NCBI GenBank assembly: GCA_023665425.1
Contig: JAMPDX010000001.1
Span: forward strand, 519,558 to 583,557
Origin: Muribaculaceae bacterium
GTDB lineage: Bacteria; Bacteroidota; Bacteroidia; Bacteroidales; Muribaculaceae
Direction: 5' to 3'
Length of the DNA stretch: 64,000 nt
Part shown: positions 7,431 through 16,966 of the stretch, in pieces
Layout: the number at the start of each line of letters is the position of its first letter
Numbering within the stretch: position 1 is the first letter of the stretch
Notes under the pieces: generated by a model
Seen by the model: only the letters and a program-made list of their open reading frames with translations
Database searches by the model: none
What the model was told of the DNA's origin: nothing
Position numbers and translations under genes: made by a program

Positions 7431-9164
7431 ATGAAGAAAATTTTATCCTTAGCGTGTGGCTTCTCTGCCCTGCTGTTCGCTTCATGCGCCAGCGACGAGC
7501 CCATCGCTTCCGACAACACCGGGGTGACAACACAAGATGGTGATATTTACACCACTCTGACTATCAAAATGCCGGGTGTTGGTACTCGTGCAGGTGATGA
7601 ATCAGCCAACAATGGTACAGAGGTCGGCAAGGACTATGAAAACAGTGTGAGCAAAATTTTAGTCGTTCTTGCTTCTAAAAATAGCCAGGGTCAGTATAAC
7701 ATGCTCGCTACTTCAGAATCAGACGCTATTAAGATTTCAGATCCCACACTTCCTGCAGGTCAGTCAAAATACCTCGTTAACTTCAAGTCATCAGATATGA
7801 AGCTAAACGACCCGTTGGATGATCCCGAAAGTGATAATCCGCTGCACAATCAAGACGTGTATATCTTTGTTTATTGCAACCCCACCAAAGCAGTAATTGA
7901 GAGATTCACTGAGAATATCGCAGACTTTAAGGTCGACAATACCTTTGGTAACGTTGAGACAAAAGGTGCCAATGAGGTTTGGGGTGAGAATAACTTCTTG
8001 ATGACCAACTCAGCCATAGTAAAAGCAGCTAATCTGCCCTCTATCAGCAAATTGGTGACTGAGCACAATACTCCCGAAAAGGCATTCCCCCTCGGAGAAG
8101 TGCCCGTAAAGCGCGTATGTGCACGTTTTGACTTTGCCACTACCGGTAACAATACATATACTATCAAAGGTCTTGATGGTAGCGAAATGGGTGAAGTCGA
8201 GTTCACTGATATGGCAATGTTCAACATCCAAAAGAGATACTTCCACCTTCCTCACGTAGCTAATACCTGGAGCTGGGGTACCGTTAACAATACTGCCTAT
8301 ACCTTGTGTGGTGATCTTGAAGGCTATGTTATGAGCTACAATGGTGGTGGTTCCGACAGAGAGGCCTTTAAGAATGGTACTCTTGCAGGTACAACCTATT
8401 CATCAGAGTATTTGTGCAACCTTATTGGTAATAATTTGTCTATGACAGCTACCGGTAACAATGCTTTGGAATGGGTATCAATCAAACCCGAAATTTGGAA
8501 TAAGCGCACAGAAGACACCAATGGTAATTGGAAGCCCGATGATGAGGACTATCGCATTTGGCGCTATTGCACAGAAAACACAATCCCCGGTGGTTCTAAT
8601 TCAAGCACTGCTACTCAAAAACAGGGTATTACAACAGGTGTTGTATTTAAAGCAGAGTTCCGCCCCAAAGATACTGAAACATGGGATGGCGATGTAATTT
8701 ATGTACACAATAACATCGTTTATGGAGACTTCAAAGAGCTTAAAGAATATGTGGAAGCAAATCCCAATTCTGTTGTTGCAAAGTCCTTTGATAATGTAGA
8801 GGCTCTTAAAAATGCTCCTGAAAACACAAATCTAAAGACCAATCTCCTTTCCGGTCTTTCTGACTCAGATGAAGTACGCCACGGTTTCGTAGCTTATCCC
8901 GCGAACAGCGAAGGCAAGTACATCGTGTACTACTTCTACTTCAACCGTCACAAGACTAACAATAACATTGCTGTGATGGGTGAAGATGAGTTTGGTGTAG
9001 TTCGTAATAACGTTTACAAACTTAAGGTGACTGCTGTTAATCAGCTTGGCCGTCCCACTGCACCGAAAGATCCTGATACCCCTGATGAGAAGGAAATTGC
9101 TTATTTCACTGTACAATGTAAGGTTATGCCTTGGACTGTACGTGTAAACAATATCGAGTTCTAA
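7431..9164 (+). CDS. Major fimbrillin, Mfa1/FimA-like type V pilin lipoprotein
   Basis: This 577-residue pilin precursor starts with a lipoprotein signal (MKKILSLACGFSALLFASC, acylated Cys19). The strand VTTQDGDIYTTLTIKMPG leads to a candidate processing site at GTR-AGDE (R53/A54). In Porphyromonas pilins an Arg-specific protease removes the N-terminal strand at such a site, so that the donor strand of the next subunit can insert. The C-terminal motif AYFTVQCKVMPWTVRVNNIEF is the usual end strand of Mfa1-like proteins. Four more pilus-type genes follow on the same strand, with an unusually long (273 bp) gap after this one that holds two hairpins. That fits a highly expressed major shaft subunit uncoupled from the minor ones. 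Assignment is from motifs; the exact family (Mfa1 rather than FimA) is a best fit. Confidence 0.85.
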   Translation: MKKILSLACGFSALLFASCASDEPIASDNTGVTTQDGDIYTTLTIKMPGVGTRAGDESANNGTEVGKDYENSVSKILVVLASKNSQGQYNMLATSESDAIKISDPTLPAGQSKYLVNFKSSDMKLNDPLDDPESDNPLHNQDVYIFVYCNPTKAVIERFTENIADFKVDNTFGNVETKGANEVWGENNFLMTNSAIVKAANLPSISKLVTEHNTPEKAFPLGEVPVKRVCARFDFATTGNNTYTIKGLDGSEMGEVEFTDMAMFNIQKRYFHLPHVANTWSWGTVNNTAYTLCGDLEGYVMSYNGGGSDREAFKNGTLAGTTYSSEYLCNLIGNNLSMTATGNNALEWVSIKPEIWNKRTEDTNGNWKPDDEDYRIWRYCTENTIPGGSNSSTATQKQGITTGVVFKAEFRPKDTETWDGDVIYVHNNIVYGDFKELKEYVEANPNSVVAKSFDNVEALKNAPENTNLKTNLLSGLSDSDEVRHGFVAYPANSEGKYIVYYFYFNRHKTNNNIAVMGEDEFGVVRNNVYKLKVTAVNQLGRPTAPKDPDTPDEKEIAYFTVQCKVMPWTVRVNNIEF

Positions 9165-9243
9165 TTTTCATAAACGGTCGATATATAAGAGTACTTAAAG
9201 GTACTCACTATTACTCACTTACATAAACGTTATATTTTGCGAT

Positions 9244-9259
9244 GGTGTCGCGAGACACC
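9244..9259 (+). other. GNRA-type hairpin after the major pilin gene
   Basis: GGTGTC-GCGA-GACACC is a perfect 6-bp stem with a GCGA tetraloop in the gap between the first two fimbrial genes. There is no T-run, so it is more likely an RNA-stability or processing element than a terminator. Confidence 0.5.
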
Positions 9260-9384
9260 GGAACAAATTCTGCAGACTCTTCCCTGAATAGGTTTTTGCC
9301 CAGATTAGTAAAATACGCAGTAGCAACAACTATGGCAAGGGATAGTTAGAACGATTAGTTTGCTGTCTGCAGAAAGTATCCCAA

Positions 9385-9414
9385 AGCTTGCGAGGGGTGA
9401 TACTCTCGCAAGCT
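9385..9414 (+). other. Hairpin just upstream of the anchor gene
   Basis: AGCTTGCGAG (9385-9394) pairs perfectly with CTCGCAAGCT (9405-9414) around a 10-nt loop, 23 nt before the next start codon. No T-run follows. It could lower read-through or translation of the minor subunits. Confidence 0.55.
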
Positions 9415-9437
9415 ACTAAACAAAACATTTATCTTTG

Positions 9438-10571
9438 ATGAAAACGCTTTTTGCTTTACACAATAAACATACACGCAGAGTGGGGCGTATGTCCTTAATT
9501 TCTCTGTTGATGTTGCTTGTATGTTCACTTTCAAGTTGCGATGGTCTGGGTACATACGATGATCTTGAAGAGTGTCCCAGAGGTGTGGTCATGAGATTTG
9601 TTTTTGACTACAACCTGGAGTTTGCCAACTCATTTCCTCATCATGTAGACTGTCTTAGCGTGTATCTGTTTGACGAGCAGGGCAATCTTGTAGAGCGACG
9701 CACCGAGACCACTGAAGTGCTTGCGGATGAGGACTGGCGCATGACCTTCGACTTGCCTGCCGGTAACTATCAAGTGGTGGCTTATGGTGGTCTGGAGTGT
9801 GACATGGCATCTTTCTCTCATACCAAAGCTGTAGAGGATATTTCTCGCATCGATGACCTTGAGGTCTTGATGCACGAAGAATATATAGGGGATGAGGCAG
9901 CCCGACCGAATGAAAGACTGCATGACCTCTTCCACGGCATACAAACCTTTACCGTCAACGAGGGTATCACTTACGATAAGACTACAGTGCACATGATGCG
10001 CGACACCAACAATATCCGTATAGTGCTCCAGCACCTCGACAATAGTCCGGTTGATGATAAGGACTTCCGCTTCGAGATTGTAGACGATAATATCTGGTTC
10101 AACTACAACAACGACGTGTTGCCACACCACACTGTAACCTATACCCCATGGATAACAGGCACTGCATCTGCCGGTCTTAATGGCATACCCACAATGTATG
10201 ATGCTCCGACACGCGATGGAGTAGTGGAGGCTCACGAGGTGCAAGTCGCTTACGCCGATTTGAGCGTCTCTCGCTTGATGCATCAGTCAAACTTCACCTG
10301 GACCAACGACCAAGGCAAGACTCAGCAAGGTCCTCGTCTGCGTATTCTCTCCAAGGAGAACGGTCGCACAGTAGCTGACCTGCCGCTGAACAACTACCTG
10401 CTACTACTCAAGGGTGAGCATCTCTCATCTATGCCGGCTCAGGAATTCCTTGACCGAGCCAACAACTATAGCCTCGTCTTCTTCCTTGACCACGACAACG
10501 CATGGGTACGCATGAATATCGTGGTGGATGACTGGACCGTGCGTGTCAATAACATTAACGACTTCGAATAA
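9438..10571 (+). CDS. Mfa2/FimB-like fimbrial anchor lipoprotein
   Basis: The ATG at 9438 gives 377 residues; an in-frame TTG one codon upstream is less likely. The signal peptide is long and basic (KHTRRVGR), followed by a lipobox SLSSC (Cys34). The segment CPRGVVMRFVFDYNLEF and the strand DLPAGNYQVVAYGGLE are characteristic of Mfa2/FimB proteins. The C-terminus (MNIVVDDWTVRVNNINDFE) again shows the W-x-VRVNNI strand seen in the pilin. In Porphyromonas this protein stays in the outer membrane, anchors the fimbria and limits its length. Position two in the operon, after the major pilin, is the usual one. Confidence 0.85.
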   Translation: MKTLFALHNKHTRRVGRMSLISLLMLLVCSLSSCDGLGTYDDLEECPRGVVMRFVFDYNLEFANSFPHHVDCLSVYLFDEQGNLVERRTETTEVLADEDWRMTFDLPAGNYQVVAYGGLECDMASFSHTKAVEDISRIDDLEVLMHEEYIGDEAARPNERLHDLFHGIQTFTVNEGITYDKTTVHMMRDTNNIRIVLQHLDNSPVDDKDFRFEIVDDNIWFNYNNDVLPHHTVTYTPWITGTASAGLNGIPTMYDAPTRDGVVEAHEVQVAYADLSVSRLMHQSNFTWTNDQGKTQQGPRLRILSKENGRTVADLPLNNYLLLLKGEHLSSMPAQEFLDRANNYSLVFFLDHDNAWVRMNIVVDDWTVRVNNINDFE

Positions 10572-10584
10572 TTCGGTAAACAAA

Positions 10585-11670
10585 GTGAAACTGCTAAAAT
10601 ACATATTTTCTACAGCAACCCTTGCCTTGGCTTTGGTCAGCTGCTCCTCAGACGAGCCTATGCCTGAAGACACAATGGGGGCGTCAGACTCATGTGAGCT
10701 GGTGGTTACGCTTAATACCGGAGTCCAGAACCCTTCTAAGGCACCAATTACCAACAACCCCTGGGAGGATGGATACCCCGAGGAGGAAGGCACAAACTGG
10801 GAGAACACAGTGGAGACCCTTCACTTATACTTCATACCTGAAGGCCAGGATGGTTCAAACGCAATATATTTAGTGCCCGTGTCGAGTGCCGGCGATAATG
10901 GCAAGTATGAGTATAGAGTACGGATAAGTGTCAGCGAGTCATTTGTTGCAAAAAAGGAAGACGGTGACTACTCAATATCCGGCCGAATAGTCGCAATTGC
11001 CAACTATCAGAACCCGGCACCTGCAAACCCTCTCAACTTCCGTGCTTTTGATATTGACAAGGTAAACGAAGATCACCTCATACCTATGTGGGGCGTGACC
11101 ACTGTCACAGATCTGACAATGCGCATCAATCACACCTCGTATGCCGGCAATATCCAACTGCTGCGAGCTGTACCAAAGATTACCTTCATGCTCGATGAGC
11201 AGATTGCTTCTGAGTATACAATCAGTAATGTACAGCCGGTGCAGACTAACTACCTCAATCTGGCCTATGCATACCCCGGCGAGGCTTCTACTGCACTCAC
11301 CACAGAGTCTCTCAAGACTGAAGATTGCTTCAACCCGGTACTTGCAAGTAATGACTACAGCACCCCCTATTTCTGGGGCTTGAACACAACCAAGGCATGG
11401 TGCTATGTCTCTGAGCGTACTACCACCGGACCGCGCGGCGGCTATAGCTTCAAAGTGACTCTCCGGCGCAATAGCAGCAATCAGCCCCCCATAACAGGCA
11501 CCGTATATCTGTGCGACTATGTGGACAAAAAGCCCGATGTGTCAGCTGTGATACCGCAACTGGTGCGTAATCATGATTATCAATACATTATCTCACTCTC
11601 CGAGCTTAAATTCATCATCTCATTCCGTGAATGGGTGTTCGGAGGCAATGTACATCTCGAACTCGAATAA
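10585..11670 (+). CDS. Minor fimbrillin-family lipoprotein (accessory tip subunit)
   Basis: The GTG at 10585 is chosen because it directly precedes a good lipoprotein signal (KLLKYIFSTATLALALVSC) and lies 13 bp after the previous stop. An upstream ATG would place the signal internally and overlap the anchor gene. The 361-residue product has the fimbrillin beta-sandwich style: an N-terminal strand ELVVTLNTG, a central region with NPLNFRAFDI, and the motif VRNHDYQYIISLSELKF near the end, typical of Mfa-like minor subunits. It probably sits at or near the pilus tip with the next protein. No known ligand-binding motif was recognised. Confidence 0.75.
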   Translation: MKLLKYIFSTATLALALVSCSSDEPMPEDTMGASDSCELVVTLNTGVQNPSKAPITNNPWEDGYPEEEGTNWENTVETLHLYFIPEGQDGSNAIYLVPVSSAGDNGKYEYRVRISVSESFVAKKEDGDYSISGRIVAIANYQNPAPANPLNFRAFDIDKVNEDHLIPMWGVTTVTDLTMRINHTSYAGNIQLLRAVPKITFMLDEQIASEYTISNVQPVQTNYLNLAYAYPGEASTALTTESLKTEDCFNPVLASNDYSTPYFWGLNTTKAWCYVSERTTTGPRGGYSFKVTLRRNSSNQPPITGTVYLCDYVDKKPDVSAVIPQLVRNHDYQYIISLSELKFIISFREWVFGGNVHLELE

Positions 11671-11684
11671 AGGAGAATACAACA

Positions 11685-14600
11685 ATGCGTCATTTTGCAA
11701 ATAAATATATTTATCTGTCATCACTGGCGTTGCTCACTGTGGGAGCTTGCAGCGATGATCTCTTATACCCCGATGGTGCAGACCCCACAGACCCTAATGC
11801 CGTGAAGTATGCCGCATCCGTGGGTCGTGCCTTCGGTGCATCCACTCGCGGTGGTGACGAGCCTCTTTATGAACCGCTCATTGCAACCTCTGATGATGGT
11901 AACACCAAGCTGTATCTGCACACTTACGAAACAGACAAGATAGGTGAGCGTCCCGGCGAAGATGAGCCTAAAACACGCGGATATCAGGTAGAGAGTGTCG
12001 ATGATTTGGTGAAGTATCATACTGACTTCTTTGCTCATGCTAAGCTAACAGCCACTAACGAAGAATATATAGGTTGGGTTCGGGCAAAAGCACAATCTTT
12101 CGGAAGCAATATATGGTTATCCGACAAAACAGAATATTGGCCTGCAGACGAGCAATTGTCATTCCACGCTGTAGCGCCCTCCGCAGAATTTGGCTCACTT
12201 CAGAGTCTATCATGCGGCCGTAATGACGTGTCCTTCAGATACACAGCCAAGAAGGGTAACGGCAAAAATGATGCCCAGACACAGAAGGACCTGCTAATAG
12301 CCGCAAGCACATGCAACAAAGCAGGGAGCGTGCAGGGCAAAGCTCCGCTGCAATTTCATCATGCCCTCTCGTCTATTAAGTTCGCCATACGCGATGTGAT
12401 GGGTGGCACTGTCCGGAATATCAAGATAACCGGCGTATATGGCACCGGGGATTGCTATTACAAAGCAGAGGATAGTGGAGACAATGGTGCCTTCACTTGG
12501 ACCAATCTTGCAAACAAGCAGGCATACGGTCAGGATTTCAACTATAAAGTGCCGGACCGTATAGTGGGAGACCTCAATAGTAATGTTCAAGACCTGCTCA
12601 TGTATCAGGACCTGCCTGAGAACACTTTCATGCTTATACCTCAGCAGATACCGGATGATGCCATGGTGGAGATAACTATCGAGTTTGATGCCACCAAGGA
12701 TATGGCCTCATATACCAAGACTGTCAAAGCCCATATCAAGGATAACATGGTGCAGGAGTGGAAGCCCGGACATGAGTATGTATACACCATCTCTACCTCA
12801 GCTGACAACTGGGTATATGTGTTCCAGGCCTCCGGTAACCATATATCCCCCAACGGACCCGCAAAAATACCAAACTTCAATAACAAAAATCACGCCAACG
12901 TCAAGGATAATAATGATTATACTGCCGCTACCAACAATCATGGCGACAATAGCTCATGCAACATCATTGGCGACATGATATATGTCTTCTCTCCCTCGCG
13001 TGACCGCCATGATACTTATAACGATGATGCTTACTACCGAGTACGCAGCTTCCGTTATCGAGCAAATAATCACCAGAAGATTGAGGACCTGCCATGGACT
13101 GCAGATTATGACCTGCGCGGTGAACAGTGGCGAGAAATAACTACTAACACCTACGAGTATGTCAGCAAACGCGACTTGGAGGCTGAAATGAACACCACAT
13201 GGATCACCGACACCCATTCTTCACCCTTCAAAGGCAAAGGCGACCACTCCACCCACGGCGAGCTCCACAAAATCACCATGGCCGCCCACTATCAGATGAC
13301 CGACTGGAAGGGTGACCAATGGATGGATGACAACGATGAATACCCCGGCACTTCAGAATCCAAACCATGGGATTTGTCAACTTGTGGTACTAATAATTTC
13401 CCTCGCACCACTGCTAACTGTTATGTGATTGACCGTCCCGGTTGGTATTCTTTCCCATTGATATATGGCAATGCCGTAAAAGATGGAAAAGTCAATTCTG
13501 CAAGTTATTATTATTCAACAAGTAATAGTAACTATCTTAAAAATTTTAAAGATTACAAAAATAATGACATAACTTCGCACGAAATACCGAATAGCCAATG
13601 TGTTTCTGCTGATGTCGTATGGTCTGATGTATATAACGTAATTACTCCCGGCTCTGTAAAATTGGTAGCCGACGGAAGTCGCAAAAAAATTGTCTTTCAG
13701 GCCAATAGAGGAAATATGCAACAAGGCAATGTTGTGATAGCCCTATATGACAAGAATGGTACTATTGTATGGAGCTGGCATATATGGATAACCGAGCATT
13801 GGCTTGAACCCGGTACCGGTATACCTGATTATAAGAAGAATCCAAGTTCATGCTTTGCATATCAGTCTGCAATGGGTGGAAGTGGCTGGCGTGAAAGAGG
13901 AGATGTGAAAATCTCAGTGAATAATAAATCAAAACGCATGGCAGCATATAATCTTGGATGGTGCGATCCAAAAAATGTAGACTATCTGCGTCGTCCTGCC
14001 ACCATGACATTTGTGCAGCAACGCCCTAATGGTAAAACTGCAACCATCAAATTACCCATTATACAAGACGGTGAACGTGTGCAATATAAATTCGGAAATA
14101 ATACATATTATCAATTTGGCCGTAAAGACCCAATGGTCGGCTTTATGGATCATAATAATGAGGTGAAACGTAATTTCGGGCCAAAACAATATGATATCCA
14201 GTCTCAGCCTGTAAGTATTCATTTAGGCATACAAAATCCGCATATATTGTATGCAAAAGGCGATTATAATAAAGGTGATAAAGTCATATCACAGTGGACT
14301 AACAGCAAATATACCCACATGAATTATTGGAATAATAGTACAAATAGTTTGACATCAAATACTGTGGTTAAGACTGTCTATGACCCGTGTCCTCCCGGCT
14401 ATGTAGTACCCCCTGCTTGTATTCTTGAATTTATAGGTCTGAATAATGACAACAATTATGAGGGACATTCAAATAATACTCTACCACTGAAACATTTCAA
14501 TGGTGAACAGGTGGATGAATTTACATTCAAGATTAAGAAAAGTCCCAATTCAAATTTCAATAATGAAAATGTAGTTTGGTTTACAAGTACCGGTAATAGG

Positions 14601-14843
14601 TGGTTTACGGACAATTTCCCTAATGATGCCTTGAAAGATTTTAAAGGAGGCGATAATTTCAACCCACAGTTGTGTTATCTATGGTCTTGTACAGTATTTA
14701 GTACCGACAGTAAACATATTGGAGTAGGTATTGCACTTGGTCTGGATAATCATGACGAGAAGGGAAATAATAAGTATTGTATTACGCCTCGATTCCAGGG
14801 TAGACGCTCCATGGCGCGACCGGTGCGTGCCGTACGTGAATAA
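11685..14843 (+). CDS. Large fimbrillin-type tip adhesin with FISUMP-like C-terminus
   Basis: A Shine-Dalgarno AGGAG (11671-11675), rare in this group, supports the ATG at 11685 (1052 residues). A lipoprotein signal ends at TVGAC. Residues ~30-370 look like a fimbrillin domain: ASTRGGDEP resembles the pilin cleavage site, and LQFHHALSSIKFAIRD and WKPGHEYVYTISTSADNW are typical of fimbrillin-family proteins. Residues ~900-1052 carry YDPCPPGYVVPPA, CYLWSCTVFS and SMARPVRAVRE, the signature of FISUMP-type C-terminal domains. The middle and C-terminal coding region is much more AT-rich than the first half. Being the largest and last lipoprotein subunit, it probably acts as the surface-exposed tip adhesin. 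The ligand is unknown. Confidence 0.75.
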   Translation: MRHFANKYIYLSSLALLTVGACSDDLLYPDGADPTDPNAVKYAASVGRAFGASTRGGDEPLYEPLIATSDDGNTKLYLHTYETDKIGERPGEDEPKTRGYQVESVDDLVKYHTDFFAHAKLTATNEEYIGWVRAKAQSFGSNIWLSDKTEYWPADEQLSFHAVAPSAEFGSLQSLSCGRNDVSFRYTAKKGNGKNDAQTQKDLLIAASTCNKAGSVQGKAPLQFHHALSSIKFAIRDVMGGTVRNIKITGVYGTGDCYYKAEDSGDNGAFTWTNLANKQAYGQDFNYKVPDRIVGDLNSNVQDLLMYQDLPENTFMLIPQQIPDDAMVEITIEFDATKDMASYTKTVKAHIKDNMVQEWKPGHEYVYTISTSADNWVYVFQASGNHISPNGPAKIPNFNNKNHANVKDNNDYTAATNNHGDNSSCNIIGDMIYVFSPSRDRHDTYNDDAYYRVRSFRYRANNHQKIEDLPWTADYDLRGEQWREITTNTYEYVSKRDLEAEMNTTWITDTHSSPFKGKGDHSTHGELHKITMAAHYQMTDWKGDQWMDDNDEYPGTSESKPWDLSTCGTNNFPRTTANCYVIDRPGWYSFPLIYGNAVKDGKVNSASYYYSTSNSNYLKNFKDYKNNDITSHEIPNSQCVSADVVWSDVYNVITPGSVKLVADGSRKKIVFQANRGNMQQGNVVIALYDKNGTIVWSWHIWITEHWLEPGTGIPDYKKNPSSCFAYQSAMGGSGWRERGDVKISVNNKSKRMAAYNLGWCDPKNVDYLRRPATMTFVQQRPNGKTATIKLPIIQDGERVQYKFGNNTYYQFGRKDPMVGFMDHNNEVKRNFGPKQYDIQSQPVSIHLGIQNPHILYAKGDYNKGDKVISQWTNSKYTHMNYWNNSTNSLTSNTVVKTVYDPCPPGYVVPPACILEFIGLNNDNNYEGHSNNTLPLKHFNGEQVDEFTFKIKKSPNSNFNNENVVWFTSTGNRWFTDNFPNDALKDFKGGDNFNPQLCYLWSCTVFSTDSKHIGVGIALGLDNHDEKGNNKYCITPRFQGRRSMARPVRAVRE

Positions 14844-14879
14844 GTATAAATAAGAAAGATAACCCAATAGAATCTCGAT

Positions 14880-15473
14880 ATGAGACTGAACAAGATATTT
14901 TTGACTTTAATGGTCGCTGTGTGCGCGCTCTTGGCTCCGGCCCCGGGCCGCGCTCAGGATGTCGGCCTGAAAACTAATCTGGTGGGGGATGCTCTGCTCA
15001 ATCCTAACCTCGCTGTGGAGGTAGGACTGGCTCCCCGTTGGACTCTCGACTTGAGTGCCGAGGTGAACTTTTGGAAGGTGAACCAACACAGCTGGAAGCA
15101 TGTGGCTTTCCAGCCGGAGGCTCGCTACTGGTTTTGTGAACGGTTTGCCGGTCACTTTATCGGCGTGCATGCCTTGGGTGGCACCTTCAATGTAGGCAAT
15201 CTGGACATGGATATGATGTTCCTCGGTACTGACTTCGCCAAGCTCAAAGACCGCCGTTATGAGGGCTGGGGTGTTGGCGCCGGTGTGGCCTATGGATATG
15301 CCTGGCCGGTACACAAGCATTGGAATATAGAGGCGGAGATTGGTTTCGGCTGGGTATATACCCGTTTTGACTCATATCCGTGTGCCGTGTGTGGCAGCAA
15401 GCTTGAGAACAATAAAGTGCACAATTATGTAGGCCCCACCAAGGCCGCTGTCAGTGTGGTATACTTATTCTAA
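14880..15473 (+). CDS. DUF3575 outer-membrane-like protein of the fimbrial locus
   Basis: The 197-residue product has a signal peptide (cleaved near GRAQ). Its beta-rich pattern, with LKTNLVGDALLNPNLAVEVG at the front and a closing aromatic strand (AAVSVVYLF), fits a small outer-membrane barrel of the DUF3575 family. DUF3575 proteins are commonly encoded beside DUF3868 and fimbrillin genes in Bacteroidota. It starts 36 bp after the adhesin gene and is followed 12 bp later by the DUF3868 gene, so the operon is continuous. A role in assembling or anchoring the pilus is inferred from the neighbourhood, not shown. Confidence 0.75.
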   Translation: MRLNKIFLTLMVAVCALLAPAPGRAQDVGLKTNLVGDALLNPNLAVEVGLAPRWTLDLSAEVNFWKVNQHSWKHVAFQPEARYWFCERFAGHFIGVHALGGTFNVGNLDMDMMFLGTDFAKLKDRRYEGWGVGAGVAYGYAWPVHKHWNIEAEIGFGWVYTRFDSYPCAVCGSKLENNKVHNYVGPTKAAVSVVYLF

Positions 15474-15485
15474 AAGGAGGTAAAC

Positions 15486-16946
15486 ATGAAATTGAAAACT
15501 TTTATTTTGGCGGCTGTAGCCGTGGTGGCTTCCTTGTTCAATTTTAATGCCACAGCTTGGACAAGCTCCAAGTATCATATTGACTACATGAATGTGACAC
15601 GCGAACATGGGTTGCTCAAGGTGGACATGAATGTCAATCCCTCACAATACCGTATGAGCACCGATAAGCAGATGTATCTGGTGCCTGTGTTGAAGTCTCT
15701 CACCTCCAACGACTCTATCATCCTTCCCTCGGTGGTAGTGGCCGGTCGTAACTCATATTATAACACTGAGCGTGCCGGAAAGCTCAATGGCACTCTGTTG
15801 CGTGCCGGAAAGGGTGATACATTCAATTATTCAGCCTCTGCCGAGTGGCAGCCCTGGATGGAGTATAGCGAGCTGAAGCTGGAGAGTGGTGTCACCGGAT
15901 GCTGTGGTGTCCCCGAAAATGAGTATGGTTACCGAAAAGTTGCCATCATAGATTATCGCCCCACACCCTTCCAGCCCTATTTCAACTATATTGCCCCTAA
16001 AGATGAGGGTCCCAAGTATCGCAAAATTGAGGGTAAGGCTTACGTCAGCTTCCCGGTAAATCGCACCGAGATTTATCCTGACTATATGATAAACCCCACC
16101 GAGCTGCGCAAGATAACCCGCAGTATCGACACCGTGCGTAATGACCCGGATGCTACCGTGCGCGCTATCACTCTTACCGGTTATGCCTCTCCCGAAGGCC
16201 CGTACACCAACAATATACGCTTGGCAAGTGGTCGTACAGAGGCTGTCAAGGAGTATGTGCGCAAGCAGTACACCTTCCCCAACAATATCTTTAAGACCAA
16301 CTCAGTGCCTGAAGATTGGGCCGGCTTGAGAGACTCTGTGGCTGTGTCTGTCCTGCCTGACCGTATGGAGATACTCGACTTCATTGACAACGCCAATGTG
16401 CCCATTGAGCGCCGAAATGATGAACTGCGTCAGCGCTTCCCCTCTTCATACGCATTCCTGCTCAAGCATGTGTATCCCTGGTTGCGCCATACAAATTATC
16501 TCATTGACTACGAGCTGCGCGAATATACCGACATCAATGAGATTATGAAAGTGTATAAAGAGAACCCCTCTAAGCTGAGCCTGAACGAGTTCTATCGAGC
16601 GGCCAACACTTATCCGTTAGGCTCTAAGGAGTTTAATGAGGTGATGGAGACAGCCCTCATCTACAATAAGGATAACGCAGTGGCCAACATCAATGCTGCA
16701 AATGCCGCCATGGCTGAGGGTGACTATAAGCGAGCTCGTGTGCTGCTCAATCGAGTTAAAGATAATCCTGATGCAATTTATGGGTTGGCTCTGCTTGATG
16801 CACTTGAGGGTAATTATGCGGCTGCAGAGACCGGCTTCAAGAGTGCCAAGGCTGCCGGAGTGGCACCCGCCGCCGATGCTCTGGAGCAGATAAGCAAACT
16901 AAAGCAGCGCATCGACCACATAGAATATATTTCCGAGGAAGAATAA
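15486..16946 (+). CDS. DUF3868/OmpA-like protein of the fimbrial locus
   Basis: The 486 residues begin with a signal peptide (ending near NATA). Residues ~25-160 match the DUF3868 style (YHIDYMNVTREHGLLKVDMN, KQMYLVPVLKS). Residues ~210-330 contain an OmpA-like peptidoglycan-binding core (AITLTGYASPEGPYTNN, SGRTEAVKEYVRKQY). The last ~120 residues are alpha-helical and TPR-like (NAANAAMAEGDYKRARVLLN, ALLDALEGNYAAAETGFKSA). A Shine-Dalgarno GGAGG is visible before the start. Such a protein could tie the fimbrial base to the cell wall. This is inference from the domains and operon position. Confidence 0.8.
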   Translation: MKLKTFILAAVAVVASLFNFNATAWTSSKYHIDYMNVTREHGLLKVDMNVNPSQYRMSTDKQMYLVPVLKSLTSNDSIILPSVVVAGRNSYYNTERAGKLNGTLLRAGKGDTFNYSASAEWQPWMEYSELKLESGVTGCCGVPENEYGYRKVAIIDYRPTPFQPYFNYIAPKDEGPKYRKIEGKAYVSFPVNRTEIYPDYMINPTELRKITRSIDTVRNDPDATVRAITLTGYASPEGPYTNNIRLASGRTEAVKEYVRKQYTFPNNIFKTNSVPEDWAGLRDSVAVSVLPDRMEILDFIDNANVPIERRNDELRQRFPSSYAFLLKHVYPWLRHTNYLIDYELREYTDINEIMKVYKENPSKLSLNEFYRAANTYPLGSKEFNEVMETALIYNKDNAVANINAANAAMAEGDYKRARVLLNRVKDNPDAIYGLALLDALEGNYAAAETGFKSAKAAGVAPAADALEQISKLKQRIDHIEYISEEE

Positions 16947-16966
16947 TAAATAAGTTTTGATTTTTT

